Positions 1 through 10,041 of a stretch of DNA of 25,367 bases are shown one piece after another. Made by a program: the position numbers and the translations under genes. The first letter of the stretch is position 1; every line of letters begins with the position of its first letter. Source of the stretch: Phoronis australis (lineage: Eukaryota; Phoronida; Phoronidae); the NCBI GenBank assembly GCA_002633005.1, contig NMRA01001347.1, positions 1-25,367 of the forward strand, in the 5' to 3' direction. The notes under the pieces are model-generated. The model saw nothing but the letters and a program-made list of their open reading frames with translations. It ran no database searches and was not told the DNA's origin.

Positions 1-70
1 TATGGCGGTTCCAACTGCTCCGGTAATTCCGCCGAGGTGAAGAGCTGCACCAATGGAATCTACTGTCCTG
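1..70 (+). CDS. TSR exon, type A (3' part; cut by window edge)
   Basis: Read from base 1 this gives the C-terminal half of a thrombospondin type-1 repeat, from YGGSNCSGNSAEVKSC to YCPG, with the last three cysteines. The exon ends CCT-G before a gtaaag donor, so it closes in phase 1 like its neighbours. Its 5' half lies outside the window. It is almost identical to bases 1154-1223 of the next exon, and the introns behind both also match, so the two exons are products of one tandem duplication. The domain call rests on the Cys spacing and GG-x-x-C pattern seen in all complete copies here. Confidence 0.87.
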
Positions 71-1049
71 GTAAAGGTTTCCATCGCAAAGTCAGGCCGT
101 GCATCCAGGAATGTTCTTTTCCGGATTTGTCTTTAATATAAAATTGTCTTATGTCATCGAGACCGTCATCACCTTCTGGATACAGTCACTGAGTCATTAC
201 AACATCGAATGAGGACCCAACACTAAGGCTGGACTATTTTGTGCTTAAGGCCCACAAGTTTTAGTTAAAAATAAGTTTGACGCCATGCCAGTTGCTCTTG
301 TTTTACGGAATACCATCTTTCAATCTCTTAGCAATTGTCAGATTTCCGTATTCCATGATCATCGTATCTTTTACAGCTATCTGATTATAGTCTGTCATTA
401 GCTTGTGGGTTACAAAATGGCAAAAGCACCTAAAAATTAGTATTATGCAGGAAAAGTTTGCACGCAAACATGGGGTCAAACACTTTGTCGTACATCTGTA
501 TATTTAGATAATGTTTTAAGTGAAGACGCTGCCTTTGAAAATGCCATTTGCAAAGTTAATAGTCGTCTCAATTTTTCATACAGATGTACAAACTTGGTGA
601 CTACCGTAGACCAATTAAATCTTTGCTGACGTCATGTTTATCAGTCATTTTGGTTATTCGGCAGCCGTTTGTAAATGTAGTTCTGACATACATGTAGAAG
701 TGTGGCGTCCGAAAACGGAATGCAAATAGGTCAAGGTACAAATGTATCTACATTGGCTTCGTCCTGGTCCTCGGCCCTATACTCTCAAAAGTAGAATAGA
801 GTCCAGTTGCTGAAGACCTCGCGCAATTGATCGCCGTGCCAAGAAATTAAAACACACCCGGACGTTTTACACCATTCGTGACATAACATCCAACAGCCTA
901 GAGACTTACATGTACGCTCGCAGAAGCTTAAGCTCGTTTGCAAACCCTCGTGTGATTTCCCTTGAACCGACGTTTAAAGTGTTTGCTGGAAATAAATGTC
1001 TGCCCTTGAAGTTTCACGACTGGCTAAAAAATCTTAGCTCTTCCTTCAG
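71..1049 (+). other. Intron
   Basis: Noncoding, AT-rich, with a gt start (71) and a pyrimidine-rich ttccttcag end (1041-1049). The first ~680 bases and the piece around 916-972 align by eye to 1224-1840 and 2101-2155 in the next intron. No other gene is visible; the short open frames here lack any recognisable domain. Confidence 0.7.
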
Positions 1050-1223
1050 TTCTCGGCCAGTGGTCGACTTGGGTATATTCGACCCCTTGTGACGTCACCT
1101 GTGGCAACGGAACCCGCGTCAGAGAAAGAGCTTGTGACGACCCGGCACCGATGTATGGCGGTTCCAACTGCTCCGGTAATTCCGCCGAGTTGGTAAGCTG
1201 CACCAATGGAATCAACTGTCCTG
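1050..1223 (+). CDS. TSR exon, type A, copy 2
   Basis: A complete 174-nt exon (58 codons), phase 1-1, between ttccttcag and gtaaga. The peptide starts VLGQWSTWVYSTPCDVTC and ends in NCPG. Visible features are the Trp pair W-S-T-W, a CDVTCGNG segment that fits the CxxS/TCxxG protein O-fucosylation motif, a VRERAC strand, the invariant GGSNC and six cysteines. The family is an extracellular adhesion and matrix-binding domain whose disulphides form in the secretory pathway. A minus-strand frame overlapping it is a shadow. Downstream intron sequence repeats the intron after the first exon of the window. Confidence 0.92.
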
Positions 1224-2744
1224 GTAAGAGTTTCCATCCCAAAATGAGTTCATGTATCAAAGAATGTTCCTGTTCGGGTTTGTCGTTAATGTAAAGTTAT
1301 CAGAAATTGTCGAAATCGTCATCGCTTTGTGGGTACAACCCATTAAAAGAGCATATGACGACCCAATAAAGAGGCCAGACAATGTTGTGCTTAATGTCCA
1401 TACGTTTAATTTTCGTTACAAATGAAATTTAACGCCATGCCACTTGCTATTTCTTTTACGGAAAATCATCTTTCAATCTCTTAACAATCGTCAGATTTTT
1501 GGTATTCCGCCTTCCACGTGTTTTGCCAGTGACTTGATTATAGCTAGTCATTGGCTTGTGTATTAAAAACTGGCAAAAGTCTGTAATACAGGTACATGTA
1601 TATGTGTGTTACGCAGTGGAGAAAAGTTTGTATGTAAACATATGGTCAAATACTTTGTCGTATCACTGGATAATGTTTTAAGTAAAGACGCTGTCTTTGA
1701 AAATCCCATTTCTAAAGTTGACAGTCGTCTCAAACTTTATACAGAATTTGGGCAAACTTGACAAGTGGTTAGACTAATTAGTTATTTTTTGCTAACGTCA
1801 TGTTTGAAGGTCATTTCAATTAATCGGCAGTTGCTGGTAATTTTGGGGGCCGTGCCAGGGAAACTAATTTAGCTAAGACAACTCTTAAATTTAAGTCAAT
1901 TTTACGATCAAACTTAAATTTGTCTCAAGTCCGTTTCAAGAAAAATATCCTACATGTAAATTTTGATTTAAGTTTTGTCTTAATTTTGACTAACTTAATG
2001 GATGTGGAAGTTCCAAACTTTAGAAAAATCTTAGACTTATATCAAAAATGAACTTAAATACGTTTCTTGTAACTTTTCTCAGCTTTCAACAGACATGCAC
2101 TCTCAGAAGCTTAAGCTCGCTCGTAATCTCTCGTGTAAATTCCCTTGAACCGACGATTTTTTCAATGCATCGACGTTAACCCATTGGATCACTTACAAGC
2201 TGATATTGCCGGGGATCTTGTTAAAAACCGTTTCAGATTTTAGTCAAGTAGCAAGTGCTTACCTAAATTCAACCTTTAGCTAGGTTCTCTTTGCAAGGTC
2301 GCTGAATTTTATGGAGAGTTTCCAAACTACATGCACTTATTTTGAGAAACATTACAACATAATCGATCAGCGAAACAAAACTTCTGTTTTTCACAAGTTT
2401 TGTGTGGTTGTCATCTTTAATTTTACAAAATGGCTTCTTGAGATTTTCTGTCAAATATCAGGCTGTAAACAACAAATAGCTTTTGTTTTAGAGCCTAAAC
2501 ACACGTTTTCAGATCTATGATATCCATTGATTTAAAAACAAAAAGGTAGACACAATCATCAACATAAAAGGCTATGTTCTACAGCTTTATTAAATGTTAT
2601 GCAAGTGATCAGACATTTTAATTTTATCAAAGGAGAAGGCAACCTTTTTATGTCATTTTTAATAAATATACGGTTCTTTGACTACCCAATACGTATCTTG
2701 CAGTTAACGGCTTCGCGTAATTTTATTAATTAGTCGTGCCTTAC
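1224..2744 (+). other. Intron, with duplicated 5' part and AT-rich 3' part
   Basis: The stretch to about 1840 is a diverged copy of 71-680. At about 1880-2060 there is a block, not obvious in the first copy, rich in TTAAATTT words in both orientations (for example around 1886 and 1915); it may be a small inserted repeat. The rest to 2744 is AT-rich and shows no exon with TSR cysteine spacing on either strand. Confidence 0.55.
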
Positions 2745-2788
2745 ACCGGAAGTGACGTTTAGGGGGTTAAGAATTTCTCGCCATTTTG
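2745..2788 (+). promoter_or_regulatory. Promoter-like ETS and YY1-type motifs before the THAP relic
   Basis: ACCGGAAGTGACG at 2745-2757 matches an ETS-family core with an adjoining CRE-like half site, and CGCCATTTTG at 2779-2788 is the reverse complement of a YY1-type CAAAATGGCG word. Both motifs are typical of TATA-less housekeeping-type promoters in animals. They lie about 115-155 bases before the first THAP cysteines. Function is inferred from motif identity and position only. Confidence 0.35.
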
Positions 2789-2894
2789 TTTTCATATGAT
2801 CTGACTATGTGAGCTGTTGAGGCAGTCATTGTTTTACCTGGATTATGATAAGTTCAGTTGTCGTTTGTGTTTGTTTACGGTTCAGTCAACACAT

Positions 2895-3791
2895 CGCACG
2901 GTTGCTGCTTACCGGGATGTACTCGTTATCGTCTCACGCGCACATTGGTATGCCATTACATCGCTTTCCGAAAGATAACACATTCCGCCGTATTTGGCTC
3001 GTTCGTGTAAAGAACGCAGCAATAACCGTCCACGCAACGTACAAAGCAGTGTAGAATTATCGAATGTGTGGCATGCATTTTGGCCGTCAGATTACGAAAG
3101 AGGTACGTACGTGGAATTGATGAAAGTTTTTCAAAGCAACACTGTTGATTCCCGGCAGTGCCCCGTCGCCACCCCCGTGAAGTGCATTTTTGAAGCGAGC
3201 TGTGGCCTCTATAATGAGTGGAGCCCCTTCATCTAATGTCACCCGTACCTATAAACGTACCCCAGATCGTGCAATTCCGGGAGCCAGCAGTAATTTGCCA
3301 TGTGCTGGTGTTGTCTCCAGCCCAGAACCTGTAAGCGGCCCTGCAGAGATGTCGAATAGTGGGAGTGAATACAGGCCCAGTTCTACACCCAGTGTGGAGG
3401 ACAGTTTGTCGTCCATTGAACAGGCCGGTGAGCCAAACTTTGATAAGTTTATTGCGGACTTGACCAATGTAATGGAGCTATATAAAATGTGCCAGGTTTG
3501 TGGCGAGGGAGTCTCACGGCGGGATGTACAGGCGGTTTGGGTGCTCAAGTCACCATCCGCACGTCGAGCATTTGGACCAAGACGTCGCACCACGTGTGTC
3601 CTCAGTCTCTGCCTCATACCTCTCAACAGATGTCTGTGCGTATTCAGCCTGTAACTAAACTCGGGCTCAAACATTGTATCCACACACTGACTGTTCGTGA
3701 AAAAAATCTTCGTCACCACGTCACTGTGTCCTTGATAGGGGTTGCCATTTTCAAGCTACTACAAACTAAACGATCCCTAAATCCAACGTAA
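2895..3791 (+). pseudogene. Broken THAP-type zinc-finger gene or transposon relic
   Basis: A THAP (C2CH) DNA-binding domain can be read only across several frames. GCCLPGCT (from 2900) carries the first two zinc cysteines. In another frame HIGMPLHRFPKDNTFRRIW (from 2941) is the family's hallmark strand, followed by an in-frame TAG at 3052-3054 and then RMCGMHFG (3061-3084), the Cys-x2-His pair. A third frame gives DYERGTY, and a fourth LKRAVASI, which resembles the closing AVPxF box. The open frame 3190-3654 is rich in Ser/Pro, then contains CQVCGEGVSRRD, a possible second zinc knuckle, before another frame break near 3530. At least four disruptions make it nonfunctional. THAP domains occur in cellular regulators and in P-element-like transposases; which one this came from cannot be told. 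It sits, same strand, inside an intron of the TSR gene. Confidence 0.72.
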
Positions 3792-4198
3792 ATGAATTCT
3801 TTAACAACCTAGCTTGTCATAGAATACTCGACGATGGGAAGTGGTGACGGCAAAGTTAGAAAACCAGGACGGAAACAACACTGAAACAGATCCTCACAGT
3901 ATTAACACCGAACGCAGATACAAAATGGCGGGAAATTTTTAACCTCTGGACTATGTAATGACATTACGGGAAGCCGCAATTAACTGAAACAAATGTCTGG
4001 GATAACGAAGAACCNCGTCTATAATAATGTATGAACGAGAAAGAATTTGATCATAATATGTGAGCCCTCGTGGAAAGCGCGGTAATATTGACGTTTTTGT
4101 TCGTTAAAATCATAACTTACGTAAGATGCAGTAGCTGTTTATTGTTTTGTATCCATGGTGCGTGACACTTAATAAAAATCTCATCGCTTGTGTTCCAA
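3792..4198 (+). other. Intron remainder
   Basis: No exon-like sequence. An AAAATGGCGGGAAA word at 3922-3935 combines YY1- and E2F-like cores but has no gene attached. One ambiguous base (N) lies at 4015. Confidence 0.5.
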
Positions 4199-4345
4199 TC
4201 AACGGGAGTTGGTCAGACTGGTCGTCTTAGGGTAATTGTTTAGTCACGTGTGACGTTGGCTGAACTACTCGTCAGCGAATGTGCAACAACCCCGTGCCAG
4301 ATTTTGGAGGCCTCAACTGTCTAGGTATTCAGCAAAACTATCCGG
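4199..4345 (+). pseudogene. Dead TSR exon, type B
   Basis: Clear homology to type B exons: NGSWSDWSS, then VTCDVG, CNNPVPDFGGLNC and a PG end at a gtacga donor. It is disabled several ways. The acceptor reads ttccaa where live copies have ttccag; an in-frame TAG follows SDWSS, a TGA follows CDVG, and the segment between the fourth and sixth cysteines has a ~27-nt deletion (147 nt instead of 174). Not expected to be spliced in. Confidence 0.82.
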
Positions 4346-4675
4346 GTACGAAATATTTTGCAGTGATTTTTTCAAAGAAACTGATACTCAATATCTTTTT
4401 ACAATTCGTTCTGGTTGCTTTTAAAGCATGCAGAAAGTCACTATTCGGTAATTAAATAATAAAACAAATAGTAGTAGGTTATCAATAACCCACATCCAGA
4501 TGTAATGTTACATGTACTTATATTTTTGGCTAAAACACCGTGTTGTCTACTTGTCTTTACCATTGAAGTAAAATGTCAAAATACCTCACACATCAAACTT
4601 GCTGTTTAAAGTCTTTCTTGAAAATTAATGCCTGCATGTTTACGCATTTTTGCAATTCGCTAATCAATCTTTCAG
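4346..4675 (+). other. Intron between dead B exon and type A exon
   Basis: AT-rich, ending in a cttttcag-like acceptor (atctttcag, to 4675). Nothing else recognised. Confidence 0.5.
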
Positions 4676-4849
4676 TAAATGGTTACTGGTCGTCTTGGGC
4701 ATTTTTGACTCCATGTGACGTCACCTGTGGCAACGGATCCCATGTCAGAAAAAGGGCTTGTGATGACCCGGCACCGATGTTTGGCGGTTTCAACTGTTCG
4801 GGTGATTCCGCCGAGGTTTTGAGCTGCTCTAATGGAATCAATTGTCCCG
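4676..4849 (+). CDS. TSR exon, type A, copy 3
   Basis: Intact 174-nt, phase 1-1 exon between ttcag and gtaggt. The peptide begins VNGYWSSWAFLTPCDVTC and ends INCPG, with six cysteines and the O-fucose motif CDVTCGNG. It differs from most type A copies by AFL in place of VYS after the second Trp and by FNC rather than SNC, but the NCS glycosylation sequon remains. The upstream ATG at 4573 that opens a longer frame is not needed: a good acceptor lies at 4674-4675. Confidence 0.92.
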
Positions 4850-6300
4850 GTAGGTTTCTCATCACAAAAATCAGATCTTGTTTCAAAGAGTGTTTCTTTC
4901 TGCGTTTGGGTATTTTTTCTACACTTCTCCTTAATCTCGTCATAAGGGTTGAGGATAAGAAACTGGTCAAAACCGAGGCAATATAATTGTTGGTTCCAAG
5001 CAGCGACCAAATCAAGTCCGTATTCTAAATGTGCTAGACGGCGTGGTGCAAAATTGTATGTAAACCTCTAGTCAAAAGTCGTGGTATTATTATTATTTTT
5101 TATGTTTCAGTCAGACAGCAAACTGGTGGAAATTTTATTTAGCATCACGAATACAACATAAACTGTGTCCCAGAGCACCTCGGAAATGGCCACTCAAATA
5201 CAAAAAATGGGCAAAATTTACCGATTTTTGCATTACAATGAAGCTTTAAGAAAACTCTTTTGAAAATGTGAAGACCGTTCTCTGATAGCGATGTTCAATT
5301 TCTGCATTAAAATCATCAATATTTTTTATATTTTCCGTTCTTGTAAACCGTTTTGAAACTAAATATTTACTTATACTATTGGAACCCTTTGAACCAGAAT
5401 TGACCGAATTTGTTTTAACTTATACAATAATAGCCCAAAAATTGAATTAAACAGTTTGAACTTGTCCGACCAGGATGCGTGTGACTCGCCTCAGTGAAAC
5501 AAAAAGTCCGACTAAACGAGACAAAAGTCCGTAAAATCCCACGGGAAGTCGGCGCGGATGCTCAATGCGTGGACCTTAACCTAGTGGCCCCGTTTTTTTA
5601 GCCCTCGTTGATTTCTTTCATTAAGCACACCATGTGCGTTAGGCTGGGTGTGCGCATGTACGGAATGTTTAGTCTGATGGAATAAGTCAAGTCACCTGAT
5701 CAACCTGGACACACATGTGGCAGCGGCTTGAATATAAGTTCAGTATTTCTGCATGCTTCGTCTTTTAGAAGCCATGTAGAGATATTGTAAAAAGTAACAA
5801 AATCCTATACGCGCTAAAAGGATTAGAGCGGTGAACGCTGCGCACTTAACTATCACTTTCCTTAAAATCGTTGTAAACTACGTTTCAGGCGCATGTGTCC
5901 AAAGCAACGACATAGCGCTGTTACCGATAGTTTGAAATTGTTTACAATAGGCCACTAGCTTACATACTGCCTCGGAAACTGAAATAGGGCGTGTCAAGCA
6001 AATAAGTGAGTTCGATCTGAAGCAATAATGACATGACACTTTCTCCCCAATGCTACAAATCATTTCTAATCGGAGTTAGGCACAAATGATGTAAGTGACC
6101 TCAATTAGAGGTGTTGTGACAATTTATTTCTCATATAAGTACTGTTATATTTACGATTCTTTAGATTTCTTTAACTTCAGACAATTCAATTGAAGTTACG
6201 ACAACAGCATGTGTTCGGTTTAAACGTGAGTGTGTAAACGGGCATGATAGGGACGGGAAAGTGTCGCGGGACCTCATGTTAAACACCACTTTTGTTCCAG
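4850..6300 (+). other. Intron (1.45 kb)
   Basis: No TSR cysteine pattern, RNA gene or clear repeat was found. Open frames here are short and unconvincing on both strands. The intron closes with tttgttccag, the acceptor form used by type B exons. Confidence 0.55.
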
Positions 6301-6474
6301 TCCATGGGAATTGGTCAAGCTGGTCCTTGTGGGGTGCTTGCTCAGTTACCTGTGAGGTTGGCGTAACTACACGAGAACGAGAGTGCAACAATCCCGAGCC
6401 AGCTTTTGGAGGTCTCGCGTGTCGAGGAGAAATTGCAGAAAATCGCACATGTAGTACTCAACGAAAGTGTCCGG
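6301..6474 (+). CDS. TSR exon, type B, intact
   Basis: The only fully canonical type B exon here: 174 nt, phase 1-1, tttgttccag acceptor and G/gtacga donor. The peptide starts VHGNWSSWSLWGACSVTC and ends RKCPG. Type B differs from type A by a third tryptophan (W-SS-W-SL-W, a C-mannosylation array), CSVTCEVG as the O-fucose site, CNNPxPAFGGLxC in the middle, and an NRTC sequon near the end. All six cysteines are present. It serves as the reference for judging the damaged type B copies downstream. Confidence 0.92.
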
Positions 6475-7706
6475 GTACGAAAACATATGTAGTCTGCTGT
6501 GATACCCAATGTCTTTTCGCAATCGACACTGATTTCTTTTAAAGAACACAGAAATCCATAATTCACTAAAGAAAACAAAAATCGTACCAGTCGATACGCT
6601 GTCAAACTAGGAGAACCACAAGCAGTATTTAACCTTATGTTAATTACCTGATCTCGAGTTAGGAGCATTTATTGATCCATACCCTGTGCATAATGTTTAA
6701 AATCGGAAAAAAAAAACAATATCAACACGAGTCATACCCTATTGTGTTAAGTGTTCAAAGTCGTCAGTTATTGGGACGAGTTTTCCCGTAGTTTATGGCA
6801 TTGCAACAAGTTTGTGGTGGTTGTGACAACGCAGTATTTGACCACGCAGTCGCACTTTTTACTTTCCCACGGGTATGACATAAATTTGTACATATCCCGT
6901 GTTGCTGGATATTGCACACTGACGCTAAGTACGTTCATACGGCACACTCAGGTCTGTGGAGATAAGAAATTTTCAATAAATGTCCCTATCTTCTATTTCC
7001 TAGTATTTGAGAAAATGAATTCACGATTGTGGCATGCAGTTCTTTAAATGAAGATTTAATGATGTTGACAATTCAGTCACTTGTCAAAACTGGGTAAATG
7101 TTGGTTTTAATCGCTTGAATGTCTTTGTTGGAAATTAATGCTTAAAAAGATACCAAACGCGGTTTGTGCATAGTAAGCTGCAGTGTATATTGAAATCGAC
7201 TGTTACATAGAGGTCTCTGAAACCTAATAATGCTTTGTAACTCTCGAGAACCCCCAAAAGTTTAGAGAAAATATCTGCTAATCGGAAATCGTGACCAACG
7301 CTTTAGGCGAGTTACACGGTAACTGTGGTGAAAGACCGCCCACCATGAACCACATTATCCAATAGGGAGAAAGGTTTTTTGTTCATTCATGCTTTAATCG
7401 GTCAGCTGAGACGTCAATGGTGCATTACAAGATAACAGAATGGGGATTTGTTCAAAACTCAAAAAACATGATTTGGTATCATTTCATCATTTCTGACTAT
7501 GGCGGGAGCATTTTATAAAACGTTGGTATTGAGGATAGGACCCACACGGCCTCAACTTTGTGTCCTACTTTGGAGGACCTATCAGCTTCCAATTTTAATG
7601 GCACTGTGTGGCCGAGATGATCAATCACATATCACCGATGACATTATTTTTCCGCCAATGACACGTTGCGTGCTCCTTAAATTATCCCTGCTATGAATGT
7701 TTACAG
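6475..7706 (+). other. Intron (1.23 kb)
   Basis: Nothing exon-like on either strand; closes with tgtttacag. The open frames at 6751-7047 and 7499-7696 have no domain features and no splice logic tying them to the TSR gene. Confidence 0.5.
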
Positions 7707-7880
7707 TAAACGGTCATTGGTCGTCTTGGGTATATTCAACTCCATGTGACGTCACTTGTGGCAACGGATCTCGCGTCAGACAAAGAGCTTGTGACGACCC
7801 GGCGCCGATTTTTGGCGGTTCCAACTGTTCGGGTGATTCCGTCGAGATCGTGAGCTGCTCTGACAGAATCGGCTGTCCCG
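7707..7880 (+). CDS. TSR exon, type A, copy 4 (first of the core array)
   Basis: Intact 174-nt, phase 1-1 exon between tttacag and gtagga. The peptide starts VNGHWSSWVYSTPCDVTC and ends IGCPG; the third strand carries VRQRAC and the middle is DDPAPIFGGSNCSGDS. The following intron opens with gtaggacatgttattcgc, which recurs after the exon ending at 9603; the exon ending at 8737 differs by one base. This is where the regular A-B repetition begins. Confidence 0.93.
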
Positions 7881-8156
7881 GTAGGACATGTTATTCGCAA
7901 AAATCAATCAGTTCTTATGTCATTCAGTGTTCCAGTCTCCATAGTGTCCTTGTTGTAATTTTATCTTGATCTCGATGGGAGACAGTCATCACCAGGCTAA
8001 CACAAGCTCGAGGATAAGAAGCTAATAAAACCGAGACAATTTAGGTTTGTTAAAAACTGGACAATTCCAGTCCATTAAAAAGAAGTCGGTAACTGCTTGC
8101 CGTTCAGTTTCCGTGTAGATTGATTATTATTTCAAATATTGTTGCTTTTCTCCCAG

Positions 8157-8329
8157 TCAATGGGATTTGGTCGAACTGGTTGACGTGGGAAGCTTGCTCA
8201 GTCACGTGTGGCGTTAGCGTAATTACACGACAACAAGAGTGCAACAGCCCCGTGCCAGCTTTTGGAGGCCTCTCGTTTCACGGAAAAGTTTACAAAATCG
8301 CATATGCAGTTGACAACAAAATTGCCTGA
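8157..8329 (+). pseudogene. Dead TSR exon, type B (array copy 1)
   Basis: Splice signals are present (ctcccag before, GT at 8330-8331), and the first two thirds read well: NGIWSNWLTWEACSVTC, then CNSPVPAFGGL. The exon is 173 nt because one A is missing in the ggaaaag run near 8281, shifting frame; the reading then meets TGA at 8327-8329. Independently the fourth cysteine is Phe (TTT) and the last is gone. Inclusion would truncate the protein, so it must be skipped or is a relic. Confidence 0.85.
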
Positions 8330-8563
8330 GTACGAAAACGTTTCCTGACTTTGTTTCAAAGAAACTGATACTCAATATCTTTTCATAATGGACCTGATTT
8401 CCTTTCAAGAAAGCAAAAAGATGCGACTCGTTAATAACATGAGTAGTGGTATCAATATCCTACACCTCACACTTCCTGATTAAATTTGTTTGTTGGGTAT
8501 TAATGGTTAACATATCTTATTTAATATTTTCTGTGCACTAATGAATCTTAGCTCTTCTTTCAG

Positions 8564-8737
8564 TTAACGGTCAGTGGTCATCCTGGTTATATTCTTCCCC
8601 ATGCGACGTCACTTGTGGCAACGGAAGCCGCGTCAGACAAAGATCTTGTGACGACCCGGCGCCGATGTTTGGCGGTTCCAACTGTTCGGGCGATTCCGTC
8701 GGGGTAGTGAGCTGCTCCGCCAGAGTCGGCTGTCCCG
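8564..8737 (+). CDS. TSR exon, type A, copy 5
   Basis: Intact 174-nt exon, phase 1-1, ctttcag to gtaaga. The peptide begins VNGQWSSWLYSSPCDVTC; the end is VGCPG. It has SVGVV where neighbours have SVEIV or SIEVV, and SAR in the fifth-cysteine loop, both shared in part with the copy at 9430. All six cysteines, the NGS and NCS sequons and the O-fucose Thr are kept. Confidence 0.93.
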
Positions 8738-9012
8738 GTAAGACATGTTATTCGCAAAAATCAATCAGTTCTTATGTCATTCAGAGTTCCAGTCTCCATA
8801 GTGTCATTGTTGGAATGTTATCTTGATCTTGGTAGGAAACAGTCATCAACAGGCTAACACAAGCTCGAGGATAAAAAACTCGTCAAAACCGAGACAATTT
8901 TGACTTGTTAGAAACTGTTCAATCCAGTCCAATAAAAGGAAGCCGTAACTGCTTGCCGTTCAGTTTCCGTGTACATTGATTATTATTGCAAATATTGTTG
9001 CTTTTGTCCCAT

Positions 9013-9185
9013 TCACTGGGATTTGATCGAACTGGTTGACGTGGAAAGCTTGCTCAGTCACGTGAAGCGTTAACGTAATTACACGACAACGAAAGTGCGA
9101 CAGTCCCGTGCCAGCTTTTGGAGGCCTCTCGTCTCACGGAAAAGTTTACGAAATCGCATATGCAGTTTACAACAAAATTGCCTGA
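9013..9185 (+). pseudogene. Dead TSR exon, type B (array copy 2)
   Basis: Duplicate of the dead exon at 8157, with the same one-base deletion (173 nt), plus more damage. The acceptor reads gtcccat instead of gtcccag; TGG of the Trp ladder has become TGA at the second W position after GI; VTC is followed by stop-creating changes (cacgtgaagcg). The shared deletion shows it was already broken when the unit was copied; the extra changes came later. Confidence 0.88.
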
Positions 9186-9429
9186 GTACGAAAACGTTTC
9201 CTGTTTCGGGTGACTTTGTTTCAAAGAAACTGATACTCAATATCTTTTCATAATGGACCCTGATTTCCTTTCAAGAAAGCAAAAAGATGCGACTCGTTAA
9301 TAACATGAGTAGTGGTATCAATATCCTACACCTCACACTTCCTGATTAAAGTTGTTTGTTGGGTATTAATGGTTAACATATCTTATTTAATATTTTCTGT
9401 GCACTAATGAATCTTAGCTCTTCTTTCAG

Positions 9430-9603
9430 TTAACGGTAAGTGGTCATCCTGGTTATATTCTTCCCCATGCGACGTCACTTGTGGCAACGGAAGCCGCCTC
9501 AGACAAAGATCTTGTGACGACCCGGCGCCGATGTTTGGCGGTTCCAACTGTTCGGGTGATTCCGTCGAGGCAGTGAGCTGCTCCGCCAGAATCGACTGTC
9601 CCG
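9430..9603 (+). CDS. TSR exon, type A, copy 6
   Basis: Intact 174-nt exon, phase 1-1, ctttcag to gtagga. The peptide starts VNGKWSSWLYSSPCDVTC and ends IDCPG. It differs from copy 5 by Lys before the first Trp, RLRQ in the third strand and SVEAV. Its downstream intron hosts both transposons from base 9687 on. Because they lie inside the intron, 80 bases from the donor, they need not disturb splicing, though they lengthen the intron to the next intact type A exon to about 2.4 kb. Confidence 0.93.
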
Positions 9604-9878
9604 GTAGGACATGTTATTCGCAAAAATGAATCAGTTCTAATGTCATTCAGAGCTCCAGTCTCCATAGTGTCATTGTTGTAATTTTATTGGGGACAAATAT
9701 AACAACGAGAATAATGAATATTTTAAGTTGTATTGGGAATTTCAGGGTCACAGCTATAAAAATAAATATTTCACAGAAAGAACCAGATGGGTTCCTTAAT
9801 TACAAGAGATAACACACACATTTCCAATACACAAAGTACAATTGAGTATCGGGTGCTAAGTGGCACAGGTTAGCATAG

Positions 9879-10041
9879 TACCAAACGGGTACATAATACC
9901 AAATGGGTATTGGCCGATTGCCTACCAACTGGGTCGAGCAAAACGGCAAATTCATTAACAAGTACCAAGTGGGTACAAACTTCCAAATGGGCAAATATCA
10001 TATAAAGTGCCAAGTGGATACACCAAACAGCCAACTGGGCT
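9879..10041 (+). repeat. Seven iterated 13-bp near-palindromes in the left arm
   Basis: Copies of TACCAAATGGGTA-like words start at 9879, 9897, 9923, 9963, 9981, 10008 and 10029. The outer four bases are self-complementary (TACC..GGTA, TTCC..GGCA, TGCC..GATA, AGCC..GGCT), and the centre is AARTG, AACTG or AACG. Even where the flanks change, they usually change in a paired way, as in AGCCAACTGGGCT. Spacing varies from 18 to 40 bp. Confidence 0.8.

Larger units (their letters stand above)
1..2160 (+). repeat. Tandem duplication, ~1.15-1.19 kb unit
   Basis: Unit 1 (1 to about 975) and unit 2 (1154 to about 2155) match through exon and intron. Landmarks: exon ends at 70 and 1223; the sentence around 'aacgccatgcca' near 280 and 1430; 'cactttgtcgta' near 480 and 1650; 'agaagcttaagctcg' near 920 and 2105. 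The offset rises from 1153 to about 1185 through indels. Similarity is high in the exon and lower in the intron, so the duplication is not very recent. Confidence 0.8.

Noticed and set aside
1024-1260. Minus-strand open frames over type A exons (also at 4672-5015, 11979-12203, 12820-13055, 13666-13935, 16056-16272)
   Set aside because: They are reverse-strand shadows of the TSR exons; their recurrent sequence arises because the exons are duplicated.
1880-2060. Inverted-repeat transposon from TTAAATTT words
   Set aside because: The words are short and AT-driven; no defined ends or target duplication.
3249-3719. 156-residue minus-strand open frame
   Set aside because: Antisense of the THAP relic, whose + strand has recognisable motifs.
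6751-7047. 98-residue open frame as an exon
   Set aside because: No cysteine pattern, no domain, and no acceptor or donor in a fitting phase.
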